A stretch of 64,000 bases of DNA, taken from Symsagittifera roscoffensis (lineage: Eukaryota; Xenacoelomorpha; Acoela; Convolutidae). The DNA lies in assembly GCF_963678635.1 (NCBI RefSeq), contig NC_087066.1, positions 63,246,282 to 63,310,281 of the forward strand. Direction: 5' to 3'. The position numbers and the translations under genes are program-made. Shown here piece after piece: positions 19,931 to 30,582 of the stretch (the first letter of the stretch is position 1; the number at the start of each line of letters is the position of its first letter). A model generated the notes under the pieces. That model was not told the DNA's origin. It worked only from the letters and a program-made list of their open reading frames with translations, and ran no database searches.

Positions 19931-20709
19931 AAAGGGTAAGGATAGGCAGGGAAGATCATTTGAAGCAAATTTGTCATTCGGCAGATGAGTTAGTCAAAAA
20001 TTTGCCAAATGAGAAAAAAAACATTAAAACGTTGACTCGTGCAAAAACTGCGTCTTTCCAAGTTCTACAAAAAGCAAAAGGTACTATTAGTTTTGAAGAC
20101 AATGACCCATTATAGGCATCAAATGACCTTTCTATCCGATAAAAGAGAACGTTACAATTGTTTGATTATCAATATCAAAAACAAGATAACAATTGAGAAA
20201 ATCAGCCACCCTATTTAATGCGTCCCGGCTATGAGGAGCAAATTCAACTCCACTCTCCAGATATGGCGGAGTATCTGCGGCTAATTTGGCAAGTTTCTCT
20301 GCGCCAAACCCCAACTTACACCTTTTCCCTTTCCTTTTATCGTTTGTACTTTTTATGCGAAGAGCTAAACAGAAACAAGGAAAGTCACTTCTTCCAATAT
20401 TTTGTATTTCCTGCAATTTTTTCAACCCATTCATTTCATCTGTTTGCATAACCTGCTCTTTTTGCTTAAAGATGAGTTACCCAATATGTCTTGAGGTTAT
20501 TTCACTTAAAGCCACTACCCCAATGCACGAAGGTTAACTATTTGAAGCTCGTAACTCTCGTAGCTTTTGTCATGACCAAATTATGAATGGACAACTCAGA
20601 TCAGAATAAAACATTTGCAAAACACCAGAAAGAAAATCCCTGTTTTTCTTTTAAGTATGTTCAAAATAATTCAGAAAAAGTTCCAGTTATTAAGATTAAG
20701 ACCATTTCA
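19931..20709. other. Unassigned; two overlapping small open frames
   Basis: A minus frame of 105 codons (20132-20449) encodes a Lys/Arg then Ala/Leu-rich segment (GAEKLAKLAADTPPYLESG). A plus frame overlaps it. Codon usage and length give no strong signal and I recognise no family; it could be a fragment of an element ORF. Confidence 0.25.
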
Positions 20710-20932
20710 TCCACGGGGGGAAAGGTCCAACACAAGAGCTGTACAGCTCATCACGTCGAACCGCTGTTGTGACCCTGTTTAAGAACTACATGCATTTTTT
20801 TTGGTCGTTTTTCTGGGCTGGGTAATGTTGCTTCACCCTCAAGCATCGAGCACGGATCATGGTGGGCCTCGAACATCCGACCTTTCGATAGAGATGCGGA
20901 GACGTAACCACTTCACCACCGCACCGCTCCAG
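20710..20932 (-). mobile_element. tRNA-derived SINE, copy 1
   Basis: On the minus strand, a tRNA-like head with an RNA polymerase III box A (TGGTGAAGTGGTTA, complement of 20905-20918) and box B (GGATGTTCGAGGCC, complement of 20865-20878), 26 bases apart. The 5' start is GGAGCGGTGC at about 20932. The acceptor stem does not pair, so it is not a functional tRNA gene. The body continues to about 20710. A second, more diverged copy at 31010-31215 shows this is a family. The 3' end is approximate. Confidence 0.7.
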
Positions 20933-21751
20933 TGATCTGGACTAACGGACATCATAGGCAATTGGATTTATCAGCTCTATCACACTGTTCTATTCAAAAA
21001 CAAATATTTTTCAACTTTCACTGAACAAAAGGGATACGTGATAACACTTTTTAAAATAGGGGTTAAAAATGCCCAAATTTACAGTTTCTTTACATACAGA
21101 TATATGTATATTTGTCTGTAATCTTTCAATTTTCTTTGTAACAAACTTTGGTATCAGAATATGCTTCGGGTTTAGCTTTCAGCAGATCATAAGATCATAT
21201 GGTGTTTAGAATTGAACGAAAACGAGCCAATCGCCAACTGGATAGCAGATATCTCTATAAAAAAAAACTGGATTTTCTTTTATGCCGAGCCTGCCCAAAG
21301 CAGAGAAAAAAACTGCCATTTAACCATCCCAAAAACAGGTCAAGGAGGTGTGCAACAATGTCAGTTCTCGAATATAACGAAAATGTATTCAAGATGACGG
21401 GTTAAGCAAGGACCTATAACATTTCCTTAATATAACGAAAATGGTTGAAGAAAAAGCAAAATGATGATTAATATGACTAACCCCAGATAGTCTACAAGAT
21501 TCCCTGAAGCTGGAATACAACCGATGGAACTCAACCTAAACATTGGAAATAGTTGACAACATCACCAAAGAGAAGCTTATTATTTCCTCCGTACTGTTTC
21601 TTGAAGAATTTTCCCTGAAGAATTAACATTACCAGTTGAAAATTAGTAAAAGTACTGAAAAAGAATACATCGTTAGATCTAGCTCGAACTTCCCTGTTTT
21701 CCCGTACCCTGAACTAGAGGACTAAAACAATATCCTCACGGCTAAACAAAA
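20933..21751. other. No recognised feature
   Basis: AT-rich; two small overlapping frames at 21199-21405 (Lys/Arg-rich) without recognisable motifs. A near-repeat phrase TATAACGAAAATG occurs at about 21373 and 21432. Confidence 0.4.
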
Positions 21752-22256
21752 ACAAGACTGCTCGTATCAGGGTGAAGCCCTGAATGTCCCGACTGCTTGT
21801 TAAGTTTTATGGAGCAGTAATAACATAAAAAAATAAATGTAATAAAAAAATGAAATTTTTTTTTTCTAAAATTTGATTTTTTTAAATCATCCCCCCACAC
21901 GTCATAATAAGTACTAAGTGATGAATTTTGCTCCTATTAACAAATCAATTATGGCATATAGGCTTCCTTGAACCAATTTGGAGCGATTTCTAAGACGGAT
22001 TAAATCTCGCTTACGCGTTAATAGCGCGAAATATATCGCGCGTTAATTGTCCCAAATTGGCCCAAATGGCAATCTTTAAACCCCCATAACCTTACAAAAA
22101 AGTATCACAGGTGAAAAATCTTTTCAAATTTAAGCTCAGGACAACAATACTTTTCGAATGATATTATGGCTAGTTAAGAGTCGAAATTTGTCTGAAGAAA
22201 AAAAAACAACCCCGAGCACAAATATTCCGTTACTTTCGTATCGAAAGTCGGAACAA
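21752..22256 (-). mobile_element. HLN element, copy 5
   Basis: Near full length with intact terminal stem and 3' stem-loop. A deletion removes part of the section between the GAATGATAT block and GGCTAGTTAA. First member of the second minus/plus/minus triplet. Confidence 0.86.
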
Positions 22257-22732
22257 AAACTCAAACTCAAGTATATGAAAAGGAAGATGATAGTCAAGAC
22301 ACCCTAAGGAGAAATTCGAGGCCGCTGAAAACAAAATCTGAATTTTGAGTTCATAGATTAACTAAATAGAGAGAAAATTAGATAAAGGAAAATCATAGTT
22401 TTTATGAGCGAATCAAAAATACATTTTGATAAGTTTTGTGTTTTAAGTTTCTCTTTTGATGTTCAAAAAGCAATTTCCTTTTGATTATTACTCAAGATTA
22501 TATTCATTGATAAAATAGATAGAAGGAACTATTTGCTCAAAACAAGTGGCTGAGTTTTTTCGTTGCTACACTCATTCTAAGCAAAACCATCCTTTTTCGT
22601 CCAAACTACAGGCTCTTTTGTTGTCATGACTTGTTCAAACCCAGAACAAGAAAAAATTGTCTTCAATTGTAAGATGTAAGCTTGACCGGGAGGATTCCAA
22701 GTCAACCCAAAAATTGTTTTAAACTGATGTTT
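22257..22732. other. Spacer between HLN copies 5 and 6
   Basis: AT-rich, 476 bp. Not similar to the 427-bp spacer of the first triplet. A minus frame (22577-22801) runs into copy 6 and is not a gene. Confidence 0.45.
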
Positions 22733-23275
22733 TTGTTCCGACTTTCGATACGAAAGTAACGGAATATTTGTGCTCGGGGTGGGTTTTTTTTCTTCAGACA
22801 AATTTCGGCTTTTTAACTAGCCATTTTTGACAGATTTTTTAAATCATTCGAAAGCTATTGTTGTCCTGAGCTTAAATTTGAAAAGATATTTCGCTTGTGA
22901 CCATTTTTCGCAAATTTATGGGGGTTTAAAGATTGCCATTTTGGCCAATTTGGAACAATTAACGCGCGATATATTTCGCGCTATTAACGCGTAAGCGGAG
23001 ATTTAGTCCGCCTTAGAAATCGTTCCAAATTGGTTCAAGAAAGCTTATATGCCATAATTGATATAATAATAGGAGCGAAATCTATCTTTTTGTACTTTAT
23101 ATGGCGTGTATTCCGACTGCCGTTTGATTCCGGATGATTTTCATAAAAAAATTTCAAATTTTAGAAAAAAAATTTCATCTTTTTTATTATGTTTATTTTT
23201 TTGTTATTACTGCTCATGAAACCTCAAACGGCAGTCGGAATATTCAGAGCTTCGCCCTGATACGAGCAGTCTTGT
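22733..23275 (+). mobile_element. HLN element, copy 6, with templated inverted insertion
   Basis: Full length. The usual G-run after ATGGCGTGT is replaced by a segment (23109-23125, TATTCCGACTGCCGTTT) that is the exact inverse complement of this copy's own 3' subterminal motif at 23226-23242, including its private bases. Its 3' end is 47 bp from that of copy 7. Confidence 0.87.
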
Positions 23276-23322
23276 TATCATTTCTGAACGGATTTTTCTT
23301 TGTTTTTCGTGCTGAAAAATTA

Positions 23323-23860
23323 ACAAGACTGCTTGTATCACGGCGAAGCCCTGAATGATCCTACTGCTTTTGAAGGTTTATGGAGCAGCAGTAATAACAT
23401 AAAAACATTATATGAAATAAAATAAAATGAAAATTTTTTTTTCTAAATTTTGAAATTTTTTATGAAAATCATCACCATATAAAGTACAAATAAATAGTTT
23501 TCGTTCCTTGTAACACATCAACTATGGCAAATAAGTTTCGTTCAGCCAATTTGGAACGATTTGCATAAGACGGATTAAATCTTCGCTTACGCGTTATAGC
23601 GCGAATTATATCGCGCGTTAATCGTCCCAAATTGGTCAAAATGGCCAAAATGGCAATATTTAAACCCTCATAACTTTACAAAAAATGATCACAGGTGAAA
23701 TATCTTTTCAAATTTAAGCTCAAGACATCAATACCTTTTGAATGAAATAAAAAAAATTTAGTCAAAAACGGCTAGTTAAAAATACAAAATTTGTCTGAAG
23801 AAAAAAAAACCCACCCCGAGCACAAATATTCCGTTACTTTCGTATCGAAAGTCGGAACAA
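23323..23860 (-). mobile_element. HLN element, copy 7
   Basis: Full length. The stem-loop is CACGGCGAAGCCCTG (one mismatch), the CCCCCACACG run is lost, and a GGCCAAAATGGC-type block is duplicated (GGTCAAAATGGCCAAAATGG). Paired 3'-to-3' with copy 6. Confidence 0.86.
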
Positions 23861-23929
23861 AAACAATTCGAAAACAAAAATTGATTCGAAAACAAGAGTT
23901 CCTTTTAGGTTTCAAAAAAGAGCCACCGG

Positions 23930-24345
23930 CTTTTGCTATTTTGTCTGCTGCTCTTAGCGAAACGCTAAAGCTATTCATCCAGCACGGGTTTATGTAAATT
24001 ATGCGACCTTTGATATATTTTAACTTTGAGAGACTACTAAAAACTAAATCTGAAACAAAGTTGGTAGTTAAAAATGGATAGAACAAATATAAGCTGAATC
24101 TATGTTCTGGAAGAATTTGTCGATGTTCTGATTCAGAACTGTAAATGGGAGAAGTCCGCTCTTAATTATAATTGAAAAGTTAACACAAACAAATTTTACG
24201 AGAACACTAACGCATGCTCAAACTCACGTCAGCCAAAAATAAATATTAGAAGCATTGTTCAAACAATCCCATACCCAGACGCTGTACGCATAAAAATTTT
24301 GGTTTGAAAGATCGGAACTTAAAACCAGCACTTCGAACTATAGCC
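23930..24345 (+). repeat. Dispersed repeat family F, copy 2, left part
   Basis: Collinear with 12040-12508. It is interrupted at about 24345 by a palindromic element and a hAT-like end, and resumes at 25593. Confidence 0.5.
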
Positions 24346-25075
24346 CGGGTCGACCAAAAACGCGAATCATACAATTTTCATATATGGAAAATTGCTACTC
24401 ATACACTTTTCATGCAATTACATTAGTACAGAAAATTGCATGAAAAGTCTAGAATTAGTGATTTTTCATATATGGAAATTGTATGACTAGCATTTTTCCA
24501 TAAACCAAAAATATTGATTTTTATACATTTTAATTTCTCAATACATTTTGGTTCTGCTCGTAACCGAACACAAATGACAAAAAGCTTGGTTACTCAAATG
24601 TAGAGTAACCAAAGATTTGACCTTCTCGTACTAAAAATGGCCTCAAATATCTTAATTTTGTCTTACACGAATAATATAACGAAAGTATCAAATTTTTAAG
24701 TATTCGCAAAAAATTTCAACGATGATTGTTTTTAAAAATTTAATTTTTCAATTACCAGACGTTGATCAAGGCCCATACATAAACATGTTATACAAAAGAA
24801 AGAGGCGTTTTTAGCGTTTTTGAAAAAAAAGTAATAAGCGGAAAGGAAAAAATTCAATAATACTGTATTCAGGACTACGTTATACATAAAAAAAAGTTTG
24901 CATGCAAATTTAGTTTTTTTTTTGAAAAATGTTCGTTTTAGTACAAAATTTGTACGGTGGAAAAAAAAGCAAAAAAATGGGGCTAATTTTAAATTTTTTT
25001 TTTCGCTATCAAAAAACGCTAGTCATACAATTTCCATATATGCAAAAATGTATGATTAGCTTTTTTTGACAAAAG
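24345..25075. mobile_element. Family H palindromic MITE (copy 1, possibly compound)
   Basis: The left edge CCCGGGTCGACCAAAA (24344-24359) is followed by inverted arms ATCATACAATTTTCATATAT (from 24366) and a matching inverse around 24465-24490 (CATATATGGAAATTGTATGA). A second small palindrome of the same motif lies at about 25018-25065 and ends TTTTTTTGAC, so the element may extend from 24344 to 25072. The centre is AT-rich with no ORF. The same edge sequence recurs inverted at 43118-43133. Confidence 0.55.
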
Positions 25076-25257
25076 TTTTTCTTTTTTCTTAAGTACGATA
25101 CACCGAAATTTATGCCAAAAAAAAAGAAAACAGTTATTCGAAATTTTAGTGACACCTTGTTAGCAAATATATAAATTTTGAATGACTATAATTTTTTTAT
25201 AACCCAGGAGATAAACGAGCAGCGGACAGAACGTTTTGTCATAAAATTGTGATTCTA

Positions 25258-25420
25258 TTCTCTATATAGCATTTCAAATCCTGATCGCACATTTCAGAAT
25301 TTTTCAAATCCCATTGAAGATATTGACTTCTTGAATTGCCAAATTAGCCAAGTTCTGGACTAAATTATGCGCGCTTTGAAGAATTTATTCATATTGCCGA
25401 TTTTTTGGTCAAAATAATCC
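25258..25420 (+). mobile_element. HLN subfamily D fragment
   Basis: The block AATTGCCAAATTAGCCAAGTTCTGGACTAA with ATGCGCGCTTTGAAGAATT matches the D copies at 30575-30960 and 63016-63376 (GGCCAGGCTCTGGACTAA / GGCCATGTTCTGGACTAA). Both ends are missing. Confidence 0.4.
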
Positions 25421-25429
25421 AAAAATTGC

Positions 25430-25591
25430 CTAAGTTTTTTGGCTTTTTTTCAAAACTTTGCCTGCGTGGTCTTTATAGTGACTTAGGAGAGCTCAGAAAA
25501 TCATTTTGAACGACCTAAAAAAAGTAGACAAAACTTTTGATTTTTCTTTTGAAAATCCGCCCTCCTCGAGAAAATCCTAGATTCGCACCTG
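25430..25591 (-). mobile_element. hAT-like MITE end fragment
   Basis: On the minus strand it starts CAGGTGCGAATCTAGGATTT and continues through a GGGCGGATTTTCAAAAGAAAA block, then GTCG-TTC-AAAATGATTTTC and GAGCTCTCCTAAGTCA. The same order occurs at 44072-44270 (start CAGGCGCGGATCTAGGAA) and partly at 50600-50690. A CAG start followed by GCGGATCTAGG resembles hAT terminal repeats. No transposase present. Confidence 0.5.
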
Positions 25592-25592
25592 T

Positions 25593-27585
25593 TTGAACAT
25601 AATTAAACCATATGATGAACGAATTTTGAACACACGCACAAATCTAATTGGCGTTTAAATTTTTTGACAAAGTACTGCATTTTTGGGCTGTTAATCATCT
25701 AAAATAACGTTTTTTTAATCCAACTCTTAATCTAATCATTTTAGAGTAAAACGATTTTTTTTAATTGAGAAACCCTCATTCTACTATCTAACTTGATAGG
25801 ATGAGGAGATTAGACTCTTGATCTACCTATATGATTTCAAAAATTGTTTCAATTTGCCGGTAATATGTCATGATGCAATTGATATTGCCTGTCCATTGTT
25901 TACCTTATTTTATATTCGACTAATTGTAGATATTCCAATATACCAAAAGTTAGAAAAAAAATCGATGTTTATTAGTTTATATTTGATATGGCTTTAACGC
26001 CTCAGATGATCAAAAAAGCAGATGCTATGCAGTAACTACTTGCCATGAAAGGTTTCATTGCGCTTTGTTCCGGCATATGTGGAATAGGGCGTGCAAACTA
26101 ATGCTTACGTTATTGAAAAAAAAATATTTTAAATCCATCATACAATTGGCTTGACTTTGACGCATGAAAAAAATGCTTTTTTTTCTACTTATTCCGCCCA
26201 AAAATCAATATTTCAACATCATGAACTGAAACTGTTTTGCTCTAATCTGATTGGCTACAACGAGCCAACCAAATTTCAACACGAACTCAAAATGTTTAAT
26301 TCACAAATTTAAGTAGAATTATAAATGAGCCGAACTGCCTAAATTTAACAATGTTTGGTAAAATACTCAAAACTATTTCAACTATGCTCCAGAGTTTTCC
26401 ACAGATTGGAAAAAAAAACACAGAAAACAGCTCCAAGGAAAAAATGACCACCAGCACATCTGCTCAAAATTCGTCCTTGTTTGCAGTCGGTTTAAGATTT
26501 AAGTCATCGAATTTGTATTAAGCAAACCAACCAGTGCTATCAGTGTTGTTCTAAGCAGCTATACATTGAATTTTACAAATTGGCAAAACTGATGACAACA
26601 AAACATGGTCAAATGTGTTTAATTTTTAGTAATTAAACGTTTAGGAGGTATGATGAATCATTTGTTTTACACGCAATTTAGACTGTTTTTTAACCGAAAT
26701 TATTTTGTTGGGTGGAAGATTTTTACTTAGCATGTTAATCAGGTAAAAAATCAGCTTGGTTTCAACTCTTTTTCTTTCCAGGCAAAAATTAAAGAGCTTT
26801 GCCTTGATGTAGGCTAATTTATTATCCTACTTTTTTTATCTCTAACACATTAACGTGATTGTTACGACCATTGAAATGTGGACCAACTTTATATTACTTA
26901 TTATTTCTCTTTTTTCTATTTTTTTTTTCTGTTTTCCACGCAAATCAAGTGCTATAATTAATCATCAGAATGGATAGAACAATAAATCAAATAAAAGCTC
27001 TTTTAGTCGTAATTCGAATAAATAGTTTATTGTAGAGGATGAATTGATATTCAAAATTAAAGCATTATCAGCCTGGAGTTGATCGATAGAAAAAAAAACT
27101 TTCTAAGAACTGTCCGAGTGTCGAGAAAAACTGGTTTGAATTTTCTTATTTTTAGTCTCTTTTCGGACGAGTGAAGCTGATTATAGGAAGTTAAGTCTTG
27201 AAACTTCAGTTTAATTTCAAAAAAAAAGTAATTTTGGAAGATTTTTTATGGCGCTATCTTGAAGATTAAAAAACATCAAAGTTTCTTAAAAATTTCTGCA
27301 AAAAATTCAAAAAAAATATATTTTTTCTTGTAATTTTCAACTGAAACCGTTGCTCGATTTGCTTTTTGTACTGTGACTGTCGAATCTGGCGTAGGTTTAT
27401 AATTTTACCAGATCTTTTTATCACACGACTCAAAAACCAACACTATTTAAAAAAAAAAAGAATCATGAAAAAGTTGAATAGGTTTTTTATGAGTATCGTC
27501 GAAACGTTCTGTGCTATTTGCACAGCAAATGGCTATCCTTGTTTCCATTGAAGCACTTGTAGAGGTATATTTTTCCAAGTTTATA
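25593..27585 (+). repeat. Family F copy 2, right part (25593-25925), then unassigned AT-rich DNA
   Basis: 25593-25925 is collinear with 16700-17060. The remaining 1.66 kb is AT-rich with no supported gene; the small frame 27366-27551 has no motif. Confidence 0.4.
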
Positions 27586-27968
27586 TTGTTCCAATTTTCG
27601 AAGAAAATGTGGAATTTGTATGCCTGGGATGATTTTTTGTAATCAGACCAATTTCACAACTACAAGATGATAGCGTATGATAGCAATATTTTTGGGTTGA
27701 TCAGCGAGTATGCTTGCACTAGACTAAACTGTTTCGCTGCCCGAATAACAAATGAAGCCTCATTACGCCAATTGTTCATCCGCACTTATAAGTGTTGCAA
27801 AGATAATTGAGGCTAACCAATAAATCATATTAAGTCTACTCAAATTTAGCTTCTAAAATTGTTATTGGCTGTGCAGAGTTCGTCTGTTTTCTATTTGAAA
27901 AAAGCTAATTTAAGTTAAAAGGCAGTCGGAACACTAAGGGTTTTGCCCTGATATTTGAAAAATCTTGT
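27586..27968 (+). mobile_element. HLN subfamily B, copy 1
   Basis: Starts TTGTTCCAATTTTCG and ends with GGCAGTCGGAACA, a decayed stem-loop (AAGGGTTTTGCCCT) and ATCTTGTT. The interior (TGCCTGGGATGATTT, CAGACCAATTT, TAGACTAAACTGTTTCGCTGCC) is shared with 32236-32611 but differs from the main family, so B keeps the HLN ends around a different centre. Confidence 0.6.
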
Positions 27969-28490
27969 TGGTCTATCTGTACATAAGCAACTTCGGAAAA
28001 TACGCTAGCTGGCGTCCAAAACTAATAACACTGCAATTTCAATCGTCCATAGATAAGTAGATAAGCGATTGCACTGTTTTTTGAGTTGACTAACAAAAAC
28101 TTGAGCGAAACATTGATTATGCTGCAATACCCGTCGAGTTTACTAAAAAAAACTTTAGAGAAAACAAACAATTTTGATCAATGCCGTTTCTATCCTGAAT
28201 CATGTTTCCATGTTTTTTCTTCACGTAAAATATGCTGAACATCATAAACTTACCAGCAGTATGAACTAAAAAGTAAAATTATAGAAAGTAAAAAGTGAAA
28301 ATAGGAAGTTGATCAAGTTGACTTGATCAACTTCCTGAAGCTCTCCAAATTTCTGCCTAATTGACTTAGATCACACGAAGATCAAATTGGAGGAAAAAAG
28401 CTTCTTAAAAACGGTTTCGAAAATGAATTTATAAAATATTATCTTATTTTATCTTTGCTAAGTACAGCTTTCATCCTTTTTGGTCGACCA
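27969..28490. other. No recognised feature; one perfect short palindrome
   Basis: 28306-28338 contains GGAAGTTGATCAAGTTGACTTGATCAACTTCC, a perfect palindrome of about 32 bp. Otherwise AT-rich with no gene. Confidence 0.55.
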
Positions 28491-28492
28491 AC

Positions 28493-28818
28493 CCGAAAAT
28501 TCATAATCGCCACTCAGGTCAAAGTCTGCGAAGTCTAAACATGAGTCGGACAAGTCTGAACATGAGTCTGCAAAGTCTGAACATAAGTCTGCAAAGTCTG
28601 AACATAAGTCTGCAAAGTCTGAACAGTAGTCTGCAATGTCTGAACATAAGTCTGCAAAGTCTGAACATAAGTCTGCAAAGTCTGAACATAAGTCTGCAAA
28701 GTCTGAACATAAGTCTGCAAAGACTGAGCATAAAGTCTGCAAAATCTGATTCGATCCGTGTGCGGACCGGAAATTCATAGTCACCAGGCAGGTCAACGTC
28801 TGCAAAGTCTGAACATTA
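28493..28818. repeat. 21-bp minisatellite (about 10 units) with duplicated flanks
   Basis: Ten units of GTCTGCAAAGTCTGAACATAA, plus a partial unit, run from 28524 to about 28757, with one more unit at 28797-28817. The flanks are also duplicated: GAAAATTCATAATCGCCACTC before the array and GGAAATTCATAGTCACCAGGC after it, each followed by AGGTCAA and a repeat unit. Because 21 is a multiple of 3, frames stay open in several registers (minus 28458-28949, 163 codons; plus 28541-28780), giving a 7-residue CSDFADL-type repeat. I regard these frames as by-products. Confidence 0.85.
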
Positions 28819-28825
28819 TTCCATA

Positions 28826-29010
28826 TTATGGAAAAACTGCTTATCAAACGATTCCATGCAATTCCATAGAATAAAAAAATCGTGTTTAAATCACATGATA
28901 AGCGTTTTTTTCCATACAATGGAATATTTGGATGGGTATTTTTTTTCATTCAATGGAATTGTATGATAATTGTTTTTTCCATTCAAAAGAATGGTATGAT
29001 AAAAATTTTT
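28826..29010. repeat. Family H palindromic repeat, copy 2
   Basis: Several short palindromes of the type TTCCATATTATGGAA, CATACAATGGAAT and ATGGAATTGTATGAT, matching the arms of the 24.36 and 42.97 kb copies. It abuts the minisatellite. Confidence 0.45.
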
Positions 29011-29154
29011 ACGGACGAATTTTGCTTACAACTCAGTTTCTGATTGAGCAAAACAAAGAAATAAAATGAGGCAAAAACTAAATCTGAGCCCAGCCCAACG
29101 TGCCTGTCTCTCAACAGAAGACTGAAACTACAGAAAATTTTAGAGGTTTGAAAT

Positions 29155-29216
29155 ATAATTATAGTGTTTTGTATATATATAAACGTAATTATAGTGTTTT
29201 GTATATATATAAACGT
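29155..29216. repeat. 30-bp tandem duplication
   Basis: AATTATAGTGTTTTGTATAT with ATATAAACGT occurs twice in direct tandem. No gene. Confidence 0.8.
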
Positions 29217-29253
29217 AGTAGTAAACAGTTATTAAATAAACATTAAACAAAAA

Positions 29254-29814
29254 ACAAATGTGCTCGTATATCAGGGCGAAACCCTGAATGTTGCGATTGT
29301 ACTTTAGAGGTAATAAAAAGTAGTTTTTGATTGAATAAATTACTTCTTTCATTTTAATTAAATTTAATTTCTTTTTATTTAATTTTAAAATACTTCATTC
29401 TTTTTTTTCTTGTTTTTTAATCTTTTTATCCCCCACACGCTATGAATGAAAAATACATGGGGTGTGTTTAGCGATCCATTTTTTAAATAAGTTTAAACTG
29501 CTGGCCTCAATTCAACTTGGAAGTAATTAATTACGCATTTGGAAGTAATTAATTACGTCTCTTACGCATTTCTTAAGAACGCAATATATTGTGCAATAGT
29601 TATCTCAAATTGGCCCAAATAGCAAACTTGAAACCCCGTCATTTTGCGAAGAAGGACCAATCACATGTGAAATTAAGTTCAAGATAAAAAGTTTTTTAGA
29701 TGGCATAAAAAAGTTCCGTCAAAAACGCTTAATTAACAAGTCGAGAATTGACTGAATAAAAAAAACCAGCCCAAAGACACAATTATTCCGCTTTTTCTTC
29801 AAAAGTCGGAATAA
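29254..29814 (-). mobile_element. HLN subfamily C, single diverged copy
   Basis: Ends match the family (ACAAATGTGCTCGTATATCAG with GGGCGAAACCC; right end AAAAGTCGGAATAA). The interior is ordered as in the main type but heavily substituted, and it carries an internal direct duplication of TTGGAAGTAATTAATTACG (about 29517-29556). The CpG core has decayed to CGCAATATATTGTGC. Confidence 0.7.
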
Positions 29815-30480
29815 TAAATTTTTTTTTGTATAATTATGATGCCAAAAATGCTCTCATAAGACAAAAACTGAATTTTTTTTTTATTTAAAACTACTTGAAC
29901 ATAATTTTTGTATAACCAATTTGCTTGAAAATTTATTTCTATGGTAGCCATATGACAAAACATTTTTCAAAGATTCCTTATATGAGTTTAGATGATAGGC
30001 AAATTTCTTCTGTGGACGCTAACTTAGGTAGTAACACTCACACTGTACTTTTAAGTACATGGCGCTACTATGTGAGTCTAGAAACGAGTTTTTGAACCAA
30101 GTAAATTGTCCAGATCTACTTAACAACCTCCCTCACTTGGTTTCTACCAGAAAATTGTTGTGAATTTTTGTAACTACAAATAGCGTTTTTTAATATTCAA
30201 ATTTTATGCACTCTGATTGGCGGAAGATAAGCTTCAAATAATCTACTTAGCAATCTTGCCTCTTTCTTGAAAGGAGAACGATTGTTAACTAGATCTAATG
30301 TCCAAAATTGCGTGTTAATTATTCAAAATTGGCCAAACTAAAAATTATCCCCATAACCTAACCAAAACAAACAAATGGCATTTATATTAAGAGGGAATGC
30401 GAGTTGTAATTTGAAATATTTGTTGCGCGCTTGGTTTAGTTTCAGCATTTTCTTCCACTCAAAACATAAGCGGCAAACTA
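29815..30480. other. No recognised feature
   Basis: AT-rich, no supported gene or repeat. Confidence 0.4.
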
Positions 30481-30509
30481 TTCCAAGATCATTTTTTTTG
30501 TTTTCAAAG

Positions 30510-30582
30510 AAAACGGAGTTTTAAAGAAACGTATTGTCAAAGAAAATTTGTTTTCAAAGAAAACGTAATTTTCAAAGAAAAC
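30510..30582. repeat. Triplicated short palindrome GTTTTCAAAGAAAAC
   Basis: The palindromic motif occurs at about 30510, 30549 and (as ATTTTCAAAGAAAAC) 30568, in tandem order, at the edge of the D element. Confidence 0.6.

Noticed and set aside
19834-20115. 93-codon ORF
   Set aside because: Its first third translates the terminus of an HLN element, including the tandem duplicated end.
20855-20932. Functional tRNA gene
   Set aside because: Box A and B are good, but the acceptor stem does not pair and no clean anticodon arm forms; a collinear body and a second copy point to a SINE.
28493-28818. CRISPR-like array
   Set aside because: The repeats are contiguous 21-bp units without spacers, in a eukaryotic context.
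28458-28949. 163-codon minus-strand ORF with 7-residue repeats as a gene
   Set aside because: Openness is a by-product of the 21-bp unit (multiple of three). Other frames on both strands are open too, and its start lies in a palindromic repeat.
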